Assembly: GCA_033439685.1 (NCBI GenBank)
Contig: JAUEDM010000003.1
Location: 2,572,001 to 2,636,000, forward strand
Length of the DNA stretch: 64,000 nucleotides
Reading direction: 5' to 3'
Origin: Apodospora peruviana
Taxonomy: Eukaryota > Ascomycota > Sordariomycetes > Sordariales > Lasiosphaeriaceae
Below the pieces are notes generated by a model that saw nothing but the letters and a program-made list of their open reading frames with translations, was not told the origin of the DNA and searched no databases. Positions 56,321 through 64,000 of the stretch are shown here, one piece after another. A program made the position numbers and the translations under genes. The number at the start of each line of letters is the position of its first letter. Position 1 is the first letter of the stretch.

Positions 56321-56425
56321 TGACAAGAGCGGGATTCGAACCCACGCATCTCTCGATACCAGAGAAAGAAAGTCTGTTTCCAAAATCTTAAATCTGGCGC
56401 CTTAAACCAACTCGGCCATCTTGTC
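56321..56425 (-). tRNA. tRNA-Leu (UAA) with 22-nt intron
   Basis: A class II tRNA reads on the minus strand. The acceptor stem GACAAGA pairs with TCTTGTC, followed by discriminator A. The D arm is GCC...GGC with GAGTTGGTTTAA. The anticodon stem CCAGA/TCTGG holds the loop TT-TAA-G, with anticodon TAA at 56390-56388. The T arm is GTGGG-TTCGAAT-CCCGC. A long variable arm separates the anticodon and T arms. The 22 nt at 56365-56386 after position 37 form a canonical tRNA intron, and without it the RNA is 83 nt before CCA addition. Leu(UAA) decodes UUA and UUG. Confidence 0.93.
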
Positions 56426-56786
56426 AGTCCAGTTGTGTGATTGGATAGCTTGATAAGATTTATAAAAGTTTGGGTCATATACAATGGGGACTGCTTGGAC
56501 TGGACTGTTCGCGCTCAGGTCGCTCTAACATAACAAAGGGTATGACTCGAGTTATTAGGCCCCAACCAACAGCACTACCGGCGCTGGGACAATCCCGCTC
56601 CACTTCCGTCTCCGAAAATAAGGGGGCATCTGTTTAAAAAGGGAGATTTAAAGATCACTGCATTAGACGAAGAACATAGCTTTCATATGCTTTTAACCAA
56701 GCCGAATCCTTATTTTTCTTTATCTAACCTCCCAATTTATAGATATCTAGTACATGTGTGAAAAAAGGGGGGGATGAGTGTTGAAT
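56426..56786. other. Spacer between tRNA-Leu and ADE13
   Basis: A 361-bp spacer upstream of the tRNA (minus strand) and downstream of the adenylosuccinate lyase stop. It is AT-rich near 56640-56770 and ends with short poly-A and poly-G runs. No gene was seen. Confidence 0.5.
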
Positions 56787-58973
56787 CTAGACTGACAGCT
56801 GGGCCGTGGTTGTTGAAGCCAACGCCTCCTTATATCTTGCCAGCGCCTCCTCTACCTCACCTTTACAGTAGACCTCCACGATCTTGGGGCAGTTGCCGAT
56901 AAACAACGACGGGTCAACGAGGCTATCGATGTCGTTCCAGACGGGCTAAACAAGACATCAAGTATATTAGTTAGGGTACAATGTTGACGAAAGGAATGAG
57001 TACTGACCTTGAAGAATTCCGCCTTCTTGATGCGCTCAAGAAGGTCGTTTCTGCCTCCCTCCTGTTTGACGACGGCGCTTGCTTGGTGTGACTTCATTCA
57101 CCCATACGTTAGTTCATATAGATGATGGATATTTCGAGAGACACATACCAATACACGGATCTCCTCATGGGCATCCTGGCGAGATACACCGTGGCTAGCC
57201 AACTTCATCAGGATTGACTCGGTCGCCACTGTTGGTTTCGGTTAGTATCAAGCTCGACACAGTTGGACATCAGACATAATATCTTACTGAAAGGAAGCTC
57301 CTGATCAATGCGTGCCCGGATGACGTTGGGGTAGATGATGAGGCCGTTTGTGACATTGTCCATCGTGAGAAGAATTGAGTCGGCCAACAAGAACTAAACA
57401 AAAAATCAGCGGGCTTGTCTCTTGAGGCTTCTAGGTCCTGCCTTACCATCTCAGGAATGTTCATGCGGCGGATAGCACCTGTTCACAAAACAGTCAGTCG
57501 GTACTTCTAACGTGGGGGGAGGGGGGTGGAAAGGAAAACCAACTATCATCAAGTCTGTAACCAAATCATTCATTAGTATCTAAACCGAATATGGACAAGG
57601 GGTACATCTGCATGCTTACGTTCTCTCGAACCACTGTTGTGCGAAAGTATTGGCAAAGTTGGCCGGCAATCCACGGAGCGCGCGGCCGAGTGCTGTAATA
57701 CGCTCGCATCGCATTGGGTTTCTCTGTCAAGGACAAATGTCAGTTGGTGTGTCAAGTTGTTGGTGATGCGCTTCTTCAGTTTCGCCCTCACCTTGTAAGC
57801 CATGGCTGAGCTTCCCTGTATTATTGTTAGCGTATCGAGTTCACCACGCGGCAAGAAATTGGGGCCAGCATTACGATTTGGCTTTTCTCAAACGGCTCCT
57901 CCATCTCCTTGAGGTTCGCCAGGTGGCGAATGTCGGCGCAAATGCGCTCAACCGTCGCACCAAGAGCGCAGACGACATTCGCAACGCGGAGATCGACCTA
58001 TTGACTTGTCAATATACAAGACGAAACGAAGGCCGGACCAGGAAACACGCACCTTTCTGGTGTATGTCTGGGTAGAGATCGGGTACGTCGAAGGGAAGCC
58101 AGCCTTCTTGCACAGAATCTGAGAATATGTTAGCGGCAAATCGAGGTTCGATCACCGAGGAAGGCTGGGCTTACCTTGTTGAGCTGCACAATCTTGTCCG
58201 CATCTCCCTCGAAGAGCTCGAGGAATGTTGCCTGAGAGCCGGTGGTGCCCTGAGCGCCTCTGAATTGAAGTCGCTCGCGAACCGTCTCAATGTCCTCGAG
58301 GTCCATCAGGAGCTCCTGGATCCACTGGGCCGCTCGCTTGCCGACGGTGATGAGCTGGGCAGGCTGGTAGTGGGTGAAGCCAAGCACGGGCATATCCTTG
58401 TACTCGAGGGCAAAAGCCTGCAGATTCTGGACCACCTTTGCAATCTTGGGAAGAATAAGATCCAGGGCCCGCTGGATGAAGATCAAATCGGCATTGTCGG
58501 TGACGTAGCAACTGGTAGCACCAAGATGGATGGAACCGGCGGCGGCGGGAGCCTCGTCTCCGAAGGCGTGGACATGAGCCATCACATCGTGCTATAGCCA
58601 TTCAGTCACTGTTTTTAACAGGAAAGGGAGGGGGGGTTGGACATACGCGGAACTTCGTCTCATACTCCTGAGCCAACTTGAAACCATCATCGGTCACGAC
58701 GACGTGCTTGCGCATCTGGTCGATGGCTTCGTCCGAGATGTTTAGGCCCAGCTCTTTCTCGGCTTCGGCGAGCCAGACCCAGAGTTGGCGCCAGGTCGAG
58801 TGGCGTTCGCGGGCCGAGAAGATCTTCATCATCTCAGCCGACGCATAGCGCGTGCTGAGCGGCGTCTGTGGAAGTTGCGACAGCTCGTGTCAGTCTTTGT
58901 CCTGCCCCTCACTCACTCCGAGGGATCATAGGCCATAGGTAGGACTCACCTGGTACTTGTCAAAGCTCGACAT
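56787..58973 (-). CDS. ADE13: Adenylosuccinate lyase
   Basis: Thirteen exons encode 482 residues. Their coordinates are 58950-58973, 58647-58865, 58175-58591, 58053-58118, 57875-57997, 57792-57815, 57620-57723, 57544-57554, 57447-57478, 57288-57393, 57149-57228, 57008-57091 and 56787-56945. The enzyme releases fumarate from SAICAR and adenylosuccinate, two steps of purine synthesis, as a cytosolic tetramer. Family marks are TSCYVTDNAD, the catalytic-His segment GFTHYQPAQ (His155) and the flexible loop GSSAMAYKRNP (284-294) with the catalytic Ser, which is split between exons 6 and 7. Exon 6 is 24 nt and exon 8 only 11 nt. Both are required to keep the frame and to give the conserved ERTLDDSAIRRM. 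Every junction is in phase and the sum equals the family length. This intron density is high beside its neighbours. Confidence 0.95.
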
Positions 58974-59137
58974 CTTGATAATAAGACTTGCCTGACGATT
59001 TCTTGCCTCAGCTAAGATGAGTTATGGGTGTCTGCTCCGGATGGCGGGGTGGTACACTGAACAGTAGTCCGGCTTTGGCGGGGTTGTCGCGATGGCAGAA
59101 AAAAAAAGATGGTCTGATGTCACTTGCATAAAAAGTC

Positions 59138-59189
59138 AACTCAGCGATTCCGTTTGGGTTTTTCCTTTCCCAAACGGAATCGCTGAGTT
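59138..59189. repeat. Perfect 21-bp inverted repeat with 10-bp loop
   Basis: The left arm is 59138-59158 (starts AACTCAGCGATTCC) and the right arm is 59169-59189 (ends GGAATCGCTGAGTT). The arms are exact reverse complements over 21 bases. The loop at 59159-59168 is TTTTTCCTTT. It lies 165-216 bp upstream of the adenylosuccinate lyase ATG. In RNA it would form a strong stem-loop. No transposon or tRNA feature accompanies it. Confidence 0.95.
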
Positions 59190-59221
59190 TACAACCTACT
59201 CGGTACCTTGGTTATTGCACC

Positions 59222-59241
59222 TATTATTATTATTATTATTA
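59222..59241. repeat. ATT trinucleotide repeat
   Basis: Six to seven TAT/ATT units in tandem lie just beyond the inverted repeat. Confidence 0.9.
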
Positions 59242-59677
59242 TAATTAGCAACTTTTAACGGCTACCGATTGGACACATCTCCCTTAACATGTCTGTTTTA
59301 CCGCCTTCCACTTTGTCGCTCCCGAGGCAAGAACAAATCCCGTCTCTTGTCTCCGCAAATACCCACACTCGCCTCTGTTGCCGAGCATCGGGTACTGTGC
59401 TAGTCCCTTTGACCTCTTGAGCATCTTATTTGCCTTTTTGTCCATGGCAATATGATCATCTAAAACTACTCGTAACTGCCATTGGAGTCGTCTAATCATG
59501 CATGCTATATCTCGTATCTGTATATCTAGAAGGCATCTAAACCATGCAATGATACCATTCCTACCCATAGCCAACGCTGCCATTCTGTCCCCAACAGCCA
59601 CCATGCAAACAATACTTCCCCATCTATCCATCCATCCCATAGACATCGCTTTCTTGATCGAATGCGGCCACGTCATT

Positions 59678-62262
59678 CTACTCCTCCGCCTCCGTAACAG
59701 CCAGCCCCGCCGGTGTAGCAATCCTCCCAGTGTCTTCATGAGCTTCCTCATGTTGATCGGCATCGCTCCCGCCATCTATCAACCCCTTCGTTTCTTTGCC
59801 CTTTTCCTTCCCACCAGTATCGCTATGCCCACTACCGACACCATCCATCACAACCTCCTGATGATTGTCCTCCTCGTCGGTCGTAGTCAACAACTCGTCC
59901 TCCGTCGTCTCCGTCACGCTCCCACCCCCAAGAACACTACTATCACCACCATCCAACCCCTCAGTCCGGATCAACAACCCTCTCAAATCATCCTCACTCA
60001 AGAAACTCTCGATGCTGCCCCTCCTCTTCTCCATACCACCGTGCCTGGTCTCCCTCCGTCCCCGTTCAGCCAGCCTCTCCACCTTGAGCCGATTCGCAAT
60101 AAACTTGATCTTGGGGAACGCGCTCTGCTGGCCCTCATGGATCATCATGGCCAGCCTGGCCGGATCCGGATCGCTGAGAATACGCAAAAAGTCCGAAGGA
60201 AACTTGCTCTTGGGCCAGATGGTCACCGTCCCGCCAAACTGCTGCAGCCACAGCTGCGACCAGTCCTGCCCCAGCGGCCTCGGTAACAGCTCGAGCTGCC
60301 GGAGGACCCTCAGCCACTTGGTCAGGTCAAGTTTGATGTACTGCTCCGTCGCCGAACCCAAGTACCCGCCGCGCCAGCCGCGGCCCTTGCGGTGAGTGAC
60401 TGGCTGGCCGACGGACCCCCGTGACGAGAAGAAAAACAGATTAATGTGCGGGTTGACCTGGCTGACAATGGTAAAGTTGACATTGAAATGCAAGTTCAGC
60501 GCCCGGATCGGGATATCGGTGCGCAGCGAGCCATCCTTCCACTTGTGCCCGAACGAGTACGGCACCAGCTGCCCGCTGCGCGTCTTCATCATCAGTACCA
60601 CGGGGTTCAGAATCCCCGGGACGGCCGCCGACGCGATGACGGCGGACCAGATGACGCAATCGGGGCTTGTCAGGTAGTTGCACAGGATGGTGGGCGAGTG
60701 CGGGTCCGCCGGCACGCACGAGACGTTGAGGATCCGCCCGGTGCGCTCATAGGCCTCGCGAAACGTCATGGACCCGCGAGTCCACCACGAGCACTCTTTG
60801 GCCCAGTCGAGCGAGTCGAACCGCGCCCCCGTCTTCCACCAGCGCCGGAGCCAGACCTTGAAAGGCTCGCGACAGACTGTGATGTGGTGCGCAAGCGAGG
60901 GCACGAGGAGCTGCTTTAGCTCCTCGTTTGTGCGCGTTGCGACGAGTGCCGCCACCAGCGCGCCGCCGCTTGTGCCCGTGATGATATCGGGCAGGCAATC
61001 CTCGTCGAGCAGCGCCTTGACGACGCCAAAGTGATAATATGCAAAGGTAGCGCCTCCTGACAGGCAGAGAGCCGAGCGGCCGTAGTTTGCGCAAATGCCT
61101 TTGAACATGACTCTCTTCTCGTCTGGGGTCAGTTGCTTGGTGTCGATCAAGAATTTGGTGCTCTTCTCGACTGTACGTCCAAGACTGTCAGCATGTCCTA
61201 TATGCGCAAGCACCCTCCGAAAGAGATTGTCTGCATACCTTCGTCCACGAAATTCTGTACCAAGTTCTTGGTTCCGTAGTACGTCTGGCTGTACAGCCGC
61301 GGATTTTCAACTCCTACAAAGTTGTTCTTGACGCAACCTTCAACCAGGGCCTTGAGATCTTCCACAGGCCTCCTCTTGTCCCCGGCCTCAGCAACCTCCC
61401 CCTTTTCGTCTTTCTCGGCCTTCTCTCTGCACTTTCTCAATTGATCCCACACCCTCCGCACCGTCTTGCTGTCGTAGTACGCAAATTCGTTCTCTTCTTT
61501 CCACCGATCGTTCCCGAAAAAGTTGTCCATCTCGCACGCCGCCCGCATCCAGTCCTTATAGTTGCCCGTCGCCCGCATCGCCCGCCTGAGGCGCTCGCGC
61601 TTTCCCCGCCACGCAACGAACTGCTCGTAGAGGTAGATGTACCCGCGGGTGGCCAGATACGCGATGGCCAGCCCGATGATCCAGGTGCCCACGATCAACA
61701 GGAACGGCCACTTTAACAGGTTGTATAGGTAGCCCTCGCGTGTCTCGTCCTTGGACCTTGTGCCCACGATTGACTTGAGCGGTGTGCCTCGTCGGCGTCT
61801 TTGGCTCCGGTTGTGCTTCCGGCGTACCTTCTCGTGCACCGGCGCCCAGTCGTTTTGCGCCGCGATGAACATGCTGCTGGACCGGCTCGCTGACCTGGGA
61901 GGTACCGGGGCAGACACGTCGGCAGCCGAGGCCGCAGCTGTTCGTGCCTTGGAGGCATCGTCGCCCTCACTCGGACCGATGCTGCTTTGCCTGCTGAAGG
62001 ACCCTAGGTTGCTCGAACTATGCTGCAAGCCAGGGCTACCGAGGCGCATCGAGGCATCGTCGGGGGATTGGATGGGATCCGGTGCCGCCAGGGCTTGGAT
62101 GAAGGCATCGAGATCTTCGGCCGACAGGAAGTTTGTGTCGGCGTCTGGTAGTCGGGACCAGTCGAACGTCTCAGGAGGGAAGCCGTAGTTCCTCGCGGGA
62201 ACGTTGTAGACGGGCGATACAGGCTTCGCCTGATCCTTGTCTGCTGCGTTGTTCTCAGCCAT
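59678..62262 (-). CDS. Patatin-domain lipase (Tgl/PLPL type)
   Basis: Two exons (61239-62262 and 59678-61170) with a 68-nt intron encode 838 residues. The patatin domain carries the oxyanion segment LSGGATFAYYHFG (378-390), the nucleophile Ser409 in GTSGG and the catalytic Asp554 in KDGS, completing the Ser-Asp dyad. The preceding half has a Ser-rich N-terminus, a basic segment and a hydrophobic span (about 195-220, FLLIVGTWIIGLAIAYLATRGYIYLY), as in fungal patatin-like lipases that act on lipid droplets or the ER (Tgl3/4/5 relatives, commonly annotated as patatin-like phospholipase domain-containing protein). The likely substrates are triacylglycerols or phospholipids. The acidic C-terminal tail after residue 700 is disordered. 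The enzyme is probably membrane-associated. The choice between triacylglycerol and phospholipid hydrolysis cannot be made here. Confidence 0.92.
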
Positions 62263-63512
62263 GGTGTGTTGCTGGGGAGCAAGTTTGGCGCATGGCCCTG
62301 TTTCCCTGTGCGCAAGTGTAGGTAGCGTTCAGATGGGAGTAGTTGAAGTCGGGTAGTTGTGTAAGGTATGGGTAACGTAATATTCGGTTATTCGATGTTC
62401 AGCTGAGCTGGCACAAAGGAAAGACGGTCCAATGACCAAAGAAAGATACAAGTGCACTGAAAGGCGAGATAAATCGGTTGCAAGTCTTTGAACTGTCCGT
62501 CTTTCATAGAATCTGAGATGGCATGTTGAATCGCATGTTAGCTCCGCGGTCCACTCAGGAGAGAGCAGTCGCTGAAAAAATGACGGTGTATTCTGTAAGG
62601 TTCTGCCCGAGGTGTGCCAGTGTTCCAGTAATGAGTGTTGAGAGTTACGGGTGGAATGACGTCGACTGGTCCCGTCCCTCCGCAATACCGTCAACCGTCA
62701 GGGCGTAAATACGGGGCCGACAGCTGAGGTGGCACCTGAGCCGAGGCCGGCCAACGAATCGGGCCCAGACGGTTGGGGCAATCACCCGACCTCCATTCAA
62801 CAGCTCTGAACTTCTAGCCCTTTACAGGCTGTCGGCAGTGGCGAGACTGGGACATGGAAGCTTATGGCAACAGAACATGGTGGAGAGACGTCAACTTTCT
62901 GATGCCATGTGCCACAGTTTCTTCTACGTTGAGGGCATTGTCCTCGAGCATTGGATATTTGTCCTTGTGCTGTGGCCCAAGATGTCTTTGAAGGAAACGC
63001 CCATTCTCAAAGACATGAGTCCCATGACCAGAGCTTCAAGCCTTCACTGTCTCACCAAGCTCACTGTCTAGTATCGGTATCCTTGAAATGGTGCCTTGAC
63101 AATTAATAAGTTGCCAAGCAGCGAAGCGTACCCAGGTTGCCTATCTTTTTTTTCTTGGACTCGATGAATCAGATATGTCCAAAGGACCACTATGCCCGTT
63201 CTCGTTTCTCTCTGCTCACTTCCTCGTGCCGCCTTTGAATTTCCAAAGAGGTTTATAATTTGTCCCGAGTGTCATAATTATCATGTCGTAGCCACCAAAC
63301 CGCCTCACACCACAATCACCACAGCGCTCCATTCCGAATATTTGGCAAAAGGGCTACTGCCTTGGATAGTTTCGCTGCTCTGCAAAAAGACTGAAACCTG
63401 TTGATCACACCAGGTCAAGATAGAAAAGAGAACAAGAAAAAGAGAGCATCTTTATCTAAATTTGTGGCCCCCCTTTCACACCAACAACAACGACAGCCCA
63501 CATCTACACCCC
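62263..63512. other. Patatin promoter and SAR1 3' region
   Basis: A 1.25-kb region lies between two minus-strand genes. No gene was recognised. Several short frames on both strands look random. Confidence 0.5.
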
Positions 63513-64000
63513 CTAAACATATTGCGACAACCACCGGATACCCTCCCCGTACCCCTGCCTCATCACCACGGAGCACATGAACACCTCGATCGGGCGGATG
63601 CCCTCGAGCGGAACCTTGCCCTTGCCAGTGGTCTGGTACATGCCGAGCTGGTGGCGGAGCTCGTCCTCCGACACCGCGTCCGGGTGGTCGATCTTGTTGC
63701 CCAGCACCACGAAGGGCACCTTACCGAGCTCCTCCATCGACAGGAGCGCGTCCAGCTCCGCCTTGGCCTCGGGGAATCGGTCGTGGTCCTTTGCGTCGAC
63801 CAGAAAAACGATGCCGTTCACTTCGGGGAAGTAGTCCTTCCAGAGACGTCGAGCTGTAAAAGTCAAACCAGTTAGCTTGTTGATCTCGTGACTACTGATG
63901 ACAGATATATCAAATCATAAATCACAAACCTTGCTGATGGCCACCCAGATCAAAAGTTGTAAACCGCACGTTTCCAATCGCCAGTTCCTCGGAAGCTATT
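63513..64000 (-). CDS. SAR1: COPII GTPase Sar1, 3' part
   Basis: Only the 3' part lies in the window, with exons at 63513-63853 and 63930-63995. The reading at 63996-64000 (AATAG on the minus strand) looks like a splice acceptor, so the upstream intron probably runs off the window. Sar1 is the small GTPase that starts COPII coat assembly at the ER. Visible are SEELAIGNVRFTTFDLGGHQ, which includes the GTPase DxxGGHxx switch motif, RRLWKDYFPEVNGIVFLVDA, the guanine-specificity motif NKID (in VVLGNKIDHPD) and the family's C-terminal RQGYGEGIRWLSQYV. The C-terminus has no prenylation site, as expected. The N-terminal amphipathic helix and P-loop lie beyond the edge. The 76-nt intron is fixed by phase. 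Confidence 0.96.

Larger units (their letters stand above)
58974..59677. other. ADE13 promoter and patatin 3' region
   Basis: A 700-bp spacer with no gene. It contains a perfect 21-bp inverted repeat and an ATT trinucleotide run, both listed separately. Confidence 0.55.

Overview
The window is nuclear DNA of a filamentous ascomycete (Pezizomycotina, probably Sordariomycetes). The evidence is short GT-AG introns of about 50-90 nt with CTAAC/CTGAC branch points, compact genes on both strands, an intron-containing tRNA, and fungal-specific families (Zn2Cys6 regulator, Mmm1, Vrg4, fungal 5-aminolevulinate synthase). All assignments come from reading translations by eye. The genus is not determined.

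Layout. 1-16.9 kb is gene-poor: a secreted alpha/beta hydrolase (-), a bHLH regulator (+) with a previously hidden first exon, and a serine-rich two-span membrane protein (-). 16.9-25.5 kb holds the CaaX protease RCE1 (+), the Golgi GDP-mannose transporter VRG4 (-), a short-chain dehydrogenase (-), acireductone dioxygenase (-) and a derlin (-). At 26.6 kb lies the centromeric histone H3 variant CENP-A/CenH3 (+), divergent from the derlin. 28-37.4 kb carries the MBOAT lysophospholipid acyltransferase ALE1 (-), the ERMES subunit MMM1 (-), the SM protein VPS45 (+) and glutathione synthetase (-). 38.7-47.8 kb carries a 1,800-residue SNF2 ATPase of the ARIP4/ATRX type (+) and mitochondrial 5-aminolevulinate synthase (+). 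50.5-55.3 kb is more accessory: a Zn2Cys6 regulator (+) converging on a secreted GH30 hydrolase (-), flanked by microsatellites, a diverged tandem duplication and a recurring 10-bp palindrome. 56.3-64 kb holds tRNA-Leu(UAA) (-), adenylosuccinate lyase with 13 exons (-), a patatin-domain lipase (-) and the 3' part of SAR1 (-), cut by the window edge.

How the genes work together. Most are housekeeping genes: endomembrane and lipid functions (RCE1, VRG4, derlin, ALE1, MMM1, VPS45, SAR1, patatin), metabolism (methionine salvage, glutathione, heme, purine) and chromatin (CENP-A, SNF2 ATPase). They do not form one pathway. The only plausible functional pair is the Zn2Cys6 regulator with the GH30 enzyme, and that is inference. 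I saw no transposon, CRISPR array or secondary-metabolite cluster. The points most worth checking are the CENP-A gene, the upstream exon of the bHLH gene, the 11-nt micro-exon of adenylosuccinate lyase, the GC-AG intron in GH30, the perfect 21-bp inverted repeat upstream of adenylosuccinate lyase, and the clustered TACCTAGGTA palindromes.
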